From Pontiellaceae bacterium (GTDB taxonomy: Bacteria; Verrucomicrobiota; Kiritimatiellia; Kiritimatiellales; Tichowtungiaceae): 13,247 nucleotides of DNA. The number at the start of each line of letters is the position of its first letter. The first letter of the stretch is position 1. The notes under the pieces are model-generated. The model saw only the letters and a list, made by a program, of their open reading frames with translations. It made no database searches and was not told the DNA's origin. This document shows positions 1 through 6,464 of the stretch, piece after piece. The stretch lies in assembly GCA_025457785.1 (NCBI GenBank), contig JALOTS010000043.1:1-13247 (forward strand), in the 5' to 3' direction. The position numbers and the translations under genes are program-made.

Positions 1-53
1 GTAATCTCGTAATGACTAGAATACGGGACTGACCCCTCGGCTGATCCCTCGGC
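1..53. repeat. Possible REP/transposon-associated tail with 12-bp imperfect tandem repeat
   Basis: Positions 30-41 and 42-53 are a 12-bp tandem repeat with 11 of 12 bases identical (TGACCCCTCGGC and TGATCCCTCGGC). Adjacent bases 25-36 read GGGACTGACCCC, an imperfect palindrome. From memory, 'GGGACTGACCCC'-type strings recur next to REP-associated (Y1/RAYT) transposases in many bacteria; I cannot confirm this here. The element lies in frame inside the 3' end of the polyprenyl synthetase gene. Confidence 0.4.
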
Positions 54-1379
54 GTAGTCGTTGGCGAGAGCGAGGAGCAGCGAGGCGCGCAGGTCGCGGG
101 CCTCACCGGTTTTATATTCTTCGAGGTCGTCGCGAATCTGGTAGGCAATTCCGAGCGACTCGCTAAACGATTGCAGCGTGTCGAGCAGTTCACGGTCCGC
201 GCCGGCGGCCGTCGCGCCGAGTAACAGCGAGACACCAAAAGCGGGCGCGGTTTTCCGGCGAAAAATTTCAATGATTTCTTTGGCAGTGAAAACGGTGTTT
301 TGTTGCAGTCCGCAGAGTTCTTGTCCCTGTCCGATACAAAGTGTGCGATGATTGATGGCGGCGATGCGCAGTAGCTCTGCGGTGCGGGTTTCTACCGAGG
401 CGATCCAGCGATAGCCCTCGCCCAGAAGAAAATCACCGACGTTGATGGCGACGGGGATTCCAACCTGCCGATGGAGGGTGGGTTCGCCATAGCGCAATTC
501 GTCGCCATCTTCGATGTCGTCGTGAATGAGCGAGGCTTTATGAAAGCATTCGACGGCAATGGCCAGTCGGCGGACTTCGTCGGGCAGTTCAGTGGTTCCG
601 TCGTTCAACGCACTGTAGACGCCGGCCAGCAGATAAGGCCGCCAGCGTTTGCCTTCCCGCAGCAGCCAGTTATAGGCAATCTGCTCAGTGCGGGTTTCGG
701 TTTTCCAATCCTTGGAAGCGGAAAACCAGTCCGTAACGATTTGACGCAATCGCGCTTCGTCGAGGGTGTTTTTCCAGGGTTTGGAAGATTTCAGCAGAAT
801 GGCAGCGCGGACGTGGTCGATATCGGTTTCTGTTCCGACACAACCGTCGATGGTGAGCGGAATGGCCAGACCGGGAATGGCGCCGTTGGCCAGATGCGGG
901 AAGGATTTTTCGAGTGCGCTCAGACAACTGACGCCGATCACCGCATCGACCTTTCCGCCTTCCAGCAGTTTAGAAACAACGGTGGAGCCTTCGGCGACGA
1001 GGACGACGTAGCCCAGCTCCTCCGCGAGCGTTTGCAGTTCGCCGATATTGCAGCGTCCGCAGGCTTCGCACAGCAGACCGAACTCGTCCATTTCCGCCGG
1101 GCACTCACCGACTGCGCGGAGACATTGCGGAAGGAGGAGCAGCCGCCGCTCGTAGGGAATAGATGCAACGGTTTCGCGCCAGACTTCGTTGTTCAGCAGA
1201 ACCATGGCGTAGTCGAGCGTGTCCGGCGCGATGTTCCCCGCATGGTCGCGCAGTTCTTCCATGGAAAGCGGCGGCACGAGCTGATGTTCTGCAGCATAGA
1301 GGGAAACCGCGTGGATCAGTTGCTCGCGCACGGTCCGCTCCGCCGGAACACCGTAAGAGGGTTTTGTCTGTTGCATCAT
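1..1379 (-). CDS. DUF116-polyprenyl synthetase fusion protein (3' end beyond window)
   Basis: I read this frame codon by codon from the ATG at 1379; it stays open to the window edge (459 complete codons). Residues about 20-200 look like DUF116: 'LLLPQCLR' followed by Cys86, Cys93, Cys104, Cys107 and Cys110 ('LCEACGRC'), a probable Fe-S or metal site. Residues about 225-440 are a trans-isoprenyl diphosphate synthase: 'EGKRWRP' at 242-248, first Asp-rich motif DDIED at 287-291, and second motif DDLEE at 417-421, where the usual last Asp is Glu. Such synthases condense isopentenyl diphosphate with an allylic diphosphate. The start overlaps the radical SAM stop by 4 bp (ATGA), so translation is probably coupled; the next codon is also ATG. 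From about residue 444 the sequence looks repeat-derived rather than family-like, so the true C-terminus may be altered. Domain calls are from recognised motifs; the pathway is unknown. Confidence 0.85.
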   Translation of the reverse strand, partial: MMQQTKPSYGVPAERTVREQLIHAVSLYAAEHQLVPPLSMEELRDHAGNIAPDTLDYAMVLLNNEVWRETVASIPYERRLLLLPQCLRAVGECPAEMDEFGLLCEACGRCNIGELQTLAEELGYVVLVAEGSTVVSKLLEGGKVDAVIGVSCLSALEKSFPHLANGAIPGLAIPLTIDGCVGTETDIDHVRAAILLKSSKPWKNTLDEARLRQIVTDWFSASKDWKTETRTEQIAYNWLLREGKRWRPYLLAGVYSALNDGTTELPDEVRRLAIAVECFHKASLIHDDIEDGDELRYGEPTLHRQVGIPVAINVGDFLLGEGYRWIASVETRTAELLRIAAINHRTLCIGQGQELCGLQQNTVFTAKEIIEIFRRKTAPAFGVSLLLGATAAGADRELLDTLQSFSESLGIAYQIRDDLEEYKTGEARDLRASLLLALANDYAEGSAEGSVPYSSHYEI

Positions 1380-2587
1380 CCGTAGGCTCCAAATCCGAAA
1401 AACCAGTTTTTCTTGGCAAAGCGATAGGCCCGGCTGCGCTCGGGAATTTCGCGGCCCGGCTGATGATGGCTGCAGCTTGCGCAGGTCCGGCCGAGTTCGT
1501 TCAGCAGTGTGCCGCGCCCGGAGCTGTCGGTTGCGCCTTCCGTCCGGATAAATTCCGCGAGCTTTTGGGGATGTTCCATGATGATGCAGCCCTGTGTTGT
1601 CGAGCAGCACATGCTGCGGAATTTGGCGAGAAACTCCGATTGGTTGAAAAGGTCATAGAGGCCGGTGCCGTCGCCGATGTTATCTTTGGCGAACTGGAGC
1701 GGCGGGCAGGGTTCGACGAATCCGTCGGGGCTGATGTGATTGGCGATGCCGACCGCCGCCGGACAGAGCGCGCGGCCCTGATCGTCCCAATAGGCATCGA
1801 CGACAACAACCGGAGCGGTCAGGCGGATATCAACGATGAAGCGGCGCAGTGCTGTAATCTGCTGCGCGTCGAGCGCGAGCTCCGGTACGGGGTTGGGGCC
1901 GACGGGCCGGTAGATGTAATACCACACGTAATGCGCGCCGAGGGCGGCGGCCTCGTTGATAAATTTTTCGCTGGCGAGGTCGTCGATATTGGATTTGCAG
2001 ACGCTGGTGCAGACACCGGTCACGAGACGGTTGGCGCGGCAGGCGGCCAGTCCAGCCAGCGTTTTCTCATAGACGCGGTTCCCGCCGCGCCGCATGTCGC
2101 TGACTTCTTCAAGTCCTTCGATGCTGATCAGCGGACTGATGTTGCCGATGCGCCGCATCTCTTTGGCGACGGCATCGGTGATCAGCGTACCGTTGGTGAA
2201 CAGCAGGAAATAGCAGTCGGGATGTTTTTCAAGCACGTTGAAGAGGCCGTCGTACAGCAGCGGCTCGCCGCCGAGGATGCCGAAGAAGTACGAGCCCTGC
2301 GCTTTGCACTCCCTGATGATGTTGTCGAGCGTGCCGGGAGCAATCTGCTTCGGCGGATTCGACGGAGAGACCCAGCAGCCCTGACAGGAAAGGTTGCAGG
2401 CGTTCGTGACGGAGAGAAACAGAAAGGCCGGGAAATATTCCCCGCGTTTAATGCGCGTCTGAAATTTTTGGATGGAACGCATGCCTTTATAGCCGAAGTT
2501 ATAGGAAAACTTCCACAGCAGCCGCTTATCGGGCTCGGTCAGCATTCGTTTGATCAACGCGGCGCTCATCGTACTACTTTCCGTCAT
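1376..2587 (-). CDS. Radical SAM protein with SPASM-like C-terminal cysteines
   Basis: Numbered from the ATG at 2587 (403 aa), 'CNLSCQGC' gives the CX3CX2C radical SAM cluster at Cys64, Cys68 and Cys71. 'GGEPLL' at 106-111 is the SAM-contacting motif. Further cysteines at 275, 294, 327, 328, 334, 369 and 372 suggest an auxiliary Fe-S (SPASM/twitch-like) domain. Such enzymes cleave S-adenosylmethionine to a 5'-deoxyadenosyl radical; the substrate cannot be read from sequence. Start choice is uncertain. The ATG at 2587 has a modest AAGAAG upstream. The ATG at 2569 has GGAAAG 7 bases away. The ATG at 2632 has no ribosome site and lies at the edge of the repeat array. The stop overlaps the DUF116-polyprenyl synthetase start by 4 bp, so the two probably act together. 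The ferredoxin-like protein upstream is a plausible electron donor (inference). Confidence 0.88.
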   Translation of the reverse strand: MTESSTMSAALIKRMLTEPDKRLLWKFSYNFGYKGMRSIQKFQTRIKRGEYFPAFLFLSVTNACNLSCQGCWVSPSNPPKQIAPGTLDNIIRECKAQGSYFFGILGGEPLLYDGLFNVLEKHPDCYFLLFTNGTLITDAVAKEMRRIGNISPLISIEGLEEVSDMRRGGNRVYEKTLAGLAACRANRLVTGVCTSVCKSNIDDLASEKFINEAAALGAHYVWYYIYRPVGPNPVPELALDAQQITALRRFIVDIRLTAPVVVVDAYWDDQGRALCPAAVGIANHISPDGFVEPCPPLQFAKDNIGDGTGLYDLFNQSEFLAKFRSMCCSTTQGCIIMEHPQKLAEFIRTEGATDSSGRGTLLNELGRTCASCSHHQPGREIPERSRAYRFAKKNWFFGFGAYG

Positions 2588-2638
2588 GTTCTTCTTTTTT
2601 ATGCACGTTTTTACACGCCAGTGCAATTCCATCTTATC

Positions 2639-2797
2639 ATTGCCGCTTCGCTGCCCCGCAATAACGGAGCCCAGCTCGACTTCGTCTCGGTTCTGACCCT
2701 AATTATTGCCACTTTGTTGCTCCACCTCTGTGGAGCCCAGCTCGCCTCCGACTCGGTTCTGACTAAATTCTTATTGTTTTGGTTGCGGCTTTGCCGC
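2639..2797. repeat. 66-bp imperfect tandem repeats with conserved hairpins
   Basis: Two full units (2639-2704 and 2705-2770) share near-identical blocks exactly 66 bp apart: GGAGCCCAGCTCG at 2666 and 2732, and CTCGGTTCTGAC at 2686 and 2752. A degenerate third partial copy runs to 2797. Each full unit can fold three small hairpins: H1 at 2642-2654 / 2708-2720, H2 at 2654-2669 / 2720-2735, and H3 GAGC-CCA-GCTC. The third copy has a perfect H1, GCGGC-TTT-GCCGC at 2785-2797. The array fills the gap between the ferredoxin-like and radical SAM genes. Confidence 0.8.
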
Positions 2798-2798
2798 G

Positions 2799-3512
2799 TT
2801 AGGAGTTTTCCGAATGACTGCGCCGTTCCGCCAGTGCCTTTTCCACCTTCTTTTGGTTGAGCAGAGATTGCCGTTTTTGTTTGCGGGCGTTGAGCGCGGC
2901 ATAGACATCGCTGCCGAGAAGTTCATCGACATTGATCTTAATGTTCGCCTTGCGTTCCTCGTCGTCGGAAACCTCTGCGCCGTTGATGGGCGATTCTCCG
3001 ACCTTTGGAAAAATGATGGCGGTTTCCGGGCAGATGCGGGCGCAGGCGGGACAATTGTTTTTACAGCTCTGCGGATGAGCGACCCGCACGCGTCCGTCCG
3101 GGTCTTTTTCGTACACGCCGAACAGGCAGAACTCGAAACACTGCCCGCAGCGCGAGCAGCGGTCTTCGTCGATCACCGGGAACCAGGCGGAGCGAGTTGG
3201 AGAAGTTGAGAGGTTGGGAGTTTGAGAAGTCGGGAGTGCCGGAATGCGCAGGTTGATGAATTCGGCGGAGGCGGGCAGCGGATGACCGGCGAAGGCAAAG
3301 AGCGCTTTGACGGCGCGGGGATGGCAGGCGTAGATAACCGGCCGTTCGCCGGATGCGATGATTTCAAGAACCGAATCGTTTTCCAGCGCGGCCCGGCACA
3401 GATCCGGAACAACCGCGGCCTGTCCGGACGCGATCAGATCGGAAACCGCGTTGGCATCGACCAGACCGCGTTCACAGCACCGGCAGATCAGGATGGATTT
3501 ATTTGCTGACAT
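2799..3512 (-). CDS. Dicluster 4Fe-4S ferredoxin-like protein with Cys-rich N-terminal domain
   Basis: The 237-residue product has two [4Fe-4S] motifs: C119xxC122xxC125xxxC129 and C150xxxC154xxC157xxxC161. The first gap of the second motif is one residue longer than canonical. Residues 1-90 form a separate domain with 'LICRCC' (Cys10, Cys12, Cys13), Cys39 and 'VIYACHPRAVKALF' (Cys63), which I do not recognise with certainty. Residues about 93-108 are a Pro/Ser/Thr linker encoded by the 8-bp repeat tract. The tail (about 180-237) is charged, rich in Lys, Arg and Glu. There is no signal peptide, so it is probably cytoplasmic. The ATG at 3512 lies inside the end of the beta-propeller gene (14-bp overlap), with no clear ribosome site, suggesting coupled translation. 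Electron transfer to the downstream radical SAM enzyme is plausible but inferred. Confidence 0.85.
   Translation of the reverse strand: MSANKSILICRCCERGLVDANAVSDLIASGQAAVVPDLCRAALENDSVLEIIASGERPVIYACHPRAVKALFAFAGHPLPASAEFINLRIPALPTSQTPNLSTSPTRSAWFPVIDEDRCSRCGQCFEFCLFGVYEKDPDGRVRVAHPQSCKNNCPACARICPETAIIFPKVGESPINGAEVSDDEERKANIKINVDELLGSDVYAALNARKQKRQSLLNQKKVEKALAERRSHSENS
3194..3236. repeat. Degenerate 8-bp tandem repeat inside ferredoxin gene
   Basis: On the plus strand, 3196-3236 reads as five consecutive units of 9, 8, 8, 8 and 8 bp with consensus GTTGRGAR: GTTGGAGAA, GTTGAGAG, GTTGGGAG, TTTGAGAA, GTCGGGAG. On the coding (minus) strand it is a pyrimidine-rich run encoding a Pro/Ser/Thr linker between the N-terminal domain and the Fe-S domain. 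Confidence 0.7.
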
Positions 3513-4692
3513 CGACAGCGACCAGCGTTCCTTTGTCGTTCCGGCAATAGATCATGCCGTTCGCCAGCACCGGAGCGGTCCAGCAGAGCTTGGACAGACC
3601 GGTCTCGATTCTGCTCAGCTCCCTGTATCCGTCAGGCGAGATCTCAACAAAAAGAAGCGTTCCCTCCTCGTTCAGGATAATCAATTTGCCATCGGCGGCC
3701 ATCAGGGAGGCAAATCCGACGGTCTCGTTCCATTTTTCGGAACCGTCGGCGGCGGAAATACAGCGCAGAGCCCCCTTTGACTTAACCTGCCCGTCCACTC
3801 CGTAAAGTTGCCCGTCGAAATAAACACTGCTGCTGAACTGGTTCCTCATCAAATCATTTTCCCACACTTTTTCGAGCGACCCGGAGGAAAAATCAAACAT
3901 GGCGCAGCCTTTTTTATAGCCGGACGAGATAAAAATCTTTTCACCGATGACCAGCGGATCGGCCCCGTTGATGTCATAGGAGGTTTTCCATTCGACCGAG
4001 GCGATCTTTTCGCCGGTCAACGCGTCCACCACCTGCAGGCCGGGGGCCGAGAACACGGCGGCCAGCTTCCGTCCCTTGTGGTCAAACACAACGGGAGATG
4101 CGTAACTGGCCGTTCCTTCACTTTTCCAGACGATGGAACCATCGGATTTTTTAAGCGCTGTGCCGGAGTCCCCCACATTCAGCAAAATCAGATCTCCAAC
4201 GAAAACGGCGGATGACGAGATGCCCCACTTGATATTTTTGTTGCCGGTTTCTGTCAGCACGTTCATCTGCCAGATCACGTTGCCGGCAGTTGCGTCGAAA
4301 CAAATGACCTGTCCATCCTGACTGACGGTGTAGAGGCGGTCTCCATCCAGTACGGGTGTAGCGCGGGGGCCTTTGTACTCACCGGTCGAGGCCGGATAGG
4401 CATAGCTCCAGATTTCCCCGCCGGTTTTGGCGTTGAGGCAATAAACCACGTCTTCGCCCTGCTTCTCATCAACGGGCTTATGCCCCATGGTATAAAGCCT
4501 GTCCCCCTTCACACTGACTGCGGAATAGCCGTCGCCAAGCTCTTTGGTCCAAGACACTTCAGCGTTTTTCGGCTTCCACCCGGACTCCTCCGAAACTCCG
4601 TTTTGATTCGGCCCGCGCCAGACCGGCCAATCATTCCCATATACGCCGATGGAAGCAGCGGCTGCTATCATAAACAATATCCGGTTTTTCAT
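3499..4692 (-). CDS. Secreted PQQ-type beta-propeller protein
   Basis: This 397-residue protein starts with a signal peptide: Lys/Arg at 3-4, a hydrophobic run, and likely cleavage near residue 19. The mature part opens with 'DWPVWRGPNQNGVS', a signature of secreted PQQ-binding-like propeller proteins in Planctomycetota and Verrucomicrobiota. Several blade-like repeats follow, each with a 'G-D-R/K-L/I-Y' strand and an 'A/D-x-x-T/S-G-x-x-x-W' turn (for example 'LNAKTGGEIW', 'FDATAGNVIW', 'ISAADGSEKW'). Members can be scaffold or binding proteins; no dehydrogenase catalytic residues are evident, so I do not claim PQQ-dependent catalysis. AAAGGA lies 4 bases before the ATG. The 3' end overlaps the ferredoxin-like gene by 14 bp, so the two are likely co-transcribed. 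The functional link between a periplasmic propeller and the cytoplasmic Fe-S proteins is unclear. Confidence 0.9.
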   Translation of the reverse strand: MKNRILFMIAAAASIGVYGNDWPVWRGPNQNGVSEESGWKPKNAEVSWTKELGDGYSAVSVKGDRLYTMGHKPVDEKQGEDVVYCLNAKTGGEIWSYAYPASTGEYKGPRATPVLDGDRLYTVSQDGQVICFDATAGNVIWQMNVLTETGNKNIKWGISSSAVFVGDLILLNVGDSGTALKKSDGSIVWKSEGTASYASPVVFDHKGRKLAAVFSAPGLQVVDALTGEKIASVEWKTSYDINGADPLVIGEKIFISSGYKKGCAMFDFSSGSLEKVWENDLMRNQFSSSVYFDGQLYGVDGQVKSKGALRCISAADGSEKWNETVGFASLMAADGKLIILNEEGTLLFVEISPDGYRELSRIETGLSKLCWTAPVLANGMIYCRNDKGTLVAVDVSK

Positions 4693-4871
4693 AACATCCT
4701 TTCATTTAAACAACTGTTTTTCCGAGCAGAAAGCCTTGTCGATTTTGGCCAACATATCAAATTCACTCTTTTTTACACCCTCTAATTCTCTGCGAATGAA
4801 AAAAAAATGCGTTCTGAAAGCCGCCGTATAAGCCGCCACGGCCTTCCCGGTTATTTGCCCTGAAACACAAC

Positions 4872-4898
4872 GGTTTTTAAATTGCTTTGTTTTATAAT
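4872..4898 (+). promoter_or_regulatory. Candidate amt promoter (sigma-54-like GG-N10-GC and TATAAT)
   Basis: GG at 4872-4873 and GC at 4884-4885 are separated by exactly 10 bases, and the second block reads TTGCTTT, matching the sigma-54 -12 element. The -24 block (CGGTTTT) is a poor match to TGGCACG. A perfect TATAAT at 4893-4898 offers an alternative sigma-70 -10 box, but no good -35 box lies 16-18 bases upstream. Sigma-54 control would fit a nitrogen operon. Low confidence. Confidence 0.3.
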
Positions 4899-4917
4899 AC
4901 GGTATTTTTGCCGTATT
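4896..4917. promoter_or_regulatory. Inverted repeat AATACGG-N8-CCGTATT
   Basis: A perfect 7-bp inverted repeat (4896-4902 and 4911-4917) around an 8-base T-rich spacer. It overlaps the end of the TATAAT box, so it could be an operator or a 5' hairpin in the transcript. A related copy lies at 5003-5022. Confidence 0.5.
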
Positions 4918-5002
4918 TAATTTTTAAAAAAAATTCACCATGAAAAATAAATGTTGATATTCCGAAGTTTTATGATGAAATTCTGTCATGGTTAGAAATT
5001 TA

Positions 5003-5022
5003 TACGGCTATTTAATTCCGTA
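5003..5022. promoter_or_regulatory. Second inverted repeat TACGG-N10-CCGTA
   Basis: A 5-bp inverted repeat (5003-5007 and 5018-5022) with the same half-sites as the one at 4896-4917 and an AT-rich spacer. The two centres are 106 bp apart, close to ten helical turns. An isolated CCGTA half-site also occurs at 4824-4828. Confidence 0.45.
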
Positions 5023-5032
5023 CAAATCCGAA

Positions 5033-5050
5033 CCGAGGAAGGTCCTCAGG
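5033..5050 (+). promoter_or_regulatory. Small hairpin in putative amt leader
   Basis: GAGGA (5035-5039), loop AGG, TCCTC (5043-5047), extendable by CC/GG with one bulged A. It lies about 70 bases before the amt start. No riboswitch family that I know matches it convincingly. Confidence 0.3.
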
Positions 5051-5116
5051 GGTGATTTTGGTGAAGCGGAAGCCGTGATGTGAAGAGAAAGAAACATTAA
5101 AAAGAAGGGAGTAAAT

Positions 5117-6439
5117 ATGATGTACAAGAAAAGAAGCAGGGCATTACTGCCTGTCCTGACTCTGCTGCTGACCGGACTGGCTGTTCCGGTCTGGGCGGAG
5201 GGCGAGGTGTCCAATGAAATGTTTGCAGTCAATAATACCTGGATGATGGTGGCCACCTTTCTGGTGTTCATCATGAATCTGGGATTTGCCATGGTTGAAA
5301 CCGGGTTGTGCCGCGCGAAAAACGCCACGAATATTCTGTTTAAGAATACCGTGATTCCCGCGATCGGCATTCTGGGTTTCGCCCTGATCGGGTTCAACCT
5401 GATGTATCCGGGTGATTTCAATTTCATTAAGGGCGTTTTTGGATTCGCCGGATTTGGAATCGGAACCGATGCGGCCGGGGTGACCAGCGCCTACAATGCG
5501 GGCTACACCTACTGGACGGACTTCCTGTTTCAGGCCATGTTTGCCGCCACGGCCGCGACGATTGTTTCCGGCGCCGTGGCTGAACGGGTCAAACTCAGCT
5601 CGTTTCTGGTCTTTTCGGCTGTTTACGTCACGCTGATCTATCCGTTCGTCGGATCGTGGACCTGGGGCGGCGGATGGCTGAAGGGGATGAACTTCCATGA
5701 CTTCGCCGGTTCGACGCTGGTTCACTCGGTCGGCGGATGGGGAGCCTTGGCCGGCGCGCTGGTGCTGGGTCCGCGGATTGGAAAATACATCAACGGCAAG
5801 GTCAAGCCGATCATGGGGCATAATCTTGCGATGGTGACCATCGGGGTGTTTATGCTGTGGCTCGGCTGGTTCGGGTTTAACGGCGGCTCGGTGCTGTCGG
5901 CTGATCCGGGAATGGTTTCTTTCGTGCTGCTCACCACCACGCTGGCGGCTGCGGCCGGAACGCTGAGCTCGATGATGACCTCGTGGATCATCCAGAAGAA
6001 GCCTGACTTTACGATGGTGCTCAATGGCTGTCTGGCCGGGCTGGTCGGAATTACCGCAGGCGCAGATGTTGTTTCCCCGTTGGCTGCGGTCATTATCGGC
6101 TTGGTTGCCGGCGTGCTGGCCGTTCTGGGCGTTATGTTCTTTGACAAGCTGAAAATTGACGATCCGGTGGGTGCGCTGTCGGTTCACCTGGTTAACGGCG
6201 TGTTCGGCACGCTGGCCGTCGGGATCTTCAGCACGAGTCCGGACTATACGTTCATGACTCAGCTGATCGGCGTACTGTCCTACGGTGTCTTCTGCTTCCC
6301 GGCCGCGCTGCTGATCTTCTTTGTCTTGAAGAAGACGATGGGCATTCGCGTCAGCGAAGAAGAAGAGCTCAAGGGGCTGGATATCGGCGAGCACGGACAA
6401 GAAGCCTACTCGGGATTCCAATTCTTCACGAACAGCTAA
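5117..6439 (+). CDS. amt: Ammonium transporter (Amt/MEP/Rh family)
   Basis: This 440-residue inner-membrane protein has the Amt features. A signal-like N-terminus is probably cleaved after 'VWA' (residue 27). The family signature 'DFAGSTLVHSVGGWGAL' runs from 195 to 211 and carries the first pore histidine (His203). The second pore histidine is His357 in 'GALSVHLVNGVFGTLAVG'. About 11 hydrophobic helices are visible, and the C-terminal cytoplasmic tail (about 405-440, Glu-rich) is where PII proteins act in this family. It conducts ammonium/ammonia into the cell. Two adjacent ATG codons (5117, 5120) follow AAGGGAG; the second has the more usual spacing of 8 bases. The PII gene follows after 25 bp, the classic amtB-glnK arrangement, so GlnK probably gates this channel. 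Confidence 0.97.
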   Translation: MMYKKRSRALLPVLTLLLTGLAVPVWAEGEVSNEMFAVNNTWMMVATFLVFIMNLGFAMVETGLCRAKNATNILFKNTVIPAIGILGFALIGFNLMYPGDFNFIKGVFGFAGFGIGTDAAGVTSAYNAGYTYWTDFLFQAMFAATAATIVSGAVAERVKLSSFLVFSAVYVTLIYPFVGSWTWGGGWLKGMNFHDFAGSTLVHSVGGWGALAGALVLGPRIGKYINGKVKPIMGHNLAMVTIGVFMLWLGWFGFNGGSVLSADPGMVSFVLLTTTLAAAAGTLSSMMTSWIIQKKPDFTMVLNGCLAGLVGITAGADVVSPLAAVIIGLVAGVLAVLGVMFFDKLKIDDPVGALSVHLVNGVFGTLAVGIFSTSPDYTFMTQLIGVLSYGVFCFPAALLIFFVLKKTMGIRVSEEEELKGLDIGEHGQEAYSGFQFFTNS

Positions 6440-6464
6440 ACTTGGGTAAAAGAAAGGAACTAAC

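Larger units (their letters stand above)
4693..5116. promoter_or_regulatory. Divergent intergenic region between propeller gene and amt operon
   Basis: These 424 bp contain no convincing gene and are markedly AT-rich compared with the flanking genes, especially 4880-5025. They must hold promoters for the minus-strand propeller gene and the plus-strand amt operon. I could not identify a convincing promoter for the propeller gene. Candidate elements on the amt side are listed separately. A strong ribosome site (AAGGGAG) ends 5 bases before the first amt ATG. Confidence 0.7.

Noticed and set aside
2639..2797. Considered whether the 66-bp repeats are a CRISPR array
   Set aside because: The units are adjacent with no unique spacers, and only two full copies exist.
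1163..2860. 565-codon open frame on the plus strand across the radical SAM gene
   Set aside because: It crosses three well-supported minus-strand genes and the repeat array, and its product resembles no family; an antisense shadow in GC-rich sequence.
4796..4831. 11-codon frame (MKKKCVLKAAV) in the intergenic region, considered as a leader peptide
   Set aside because: No ribosome site, no regulatory codon run and no adjacent attenuator; poly-A makes such frames likely by chance.
5060..5073. Second GG-N10-GC match near amt, considered as a sigma-54 promoter
   Set aside because: TTGG fits the -24 element, but the rest of the -24 block and the -12 block (GGAAGC) are poor; weaker than the site at 4872.
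5023..5116. Considered a glutamine or other riboswitch upstream of amt
   Set aside because: Only a short hairpin is visible and no known conserved riboswitch core matched by eye.
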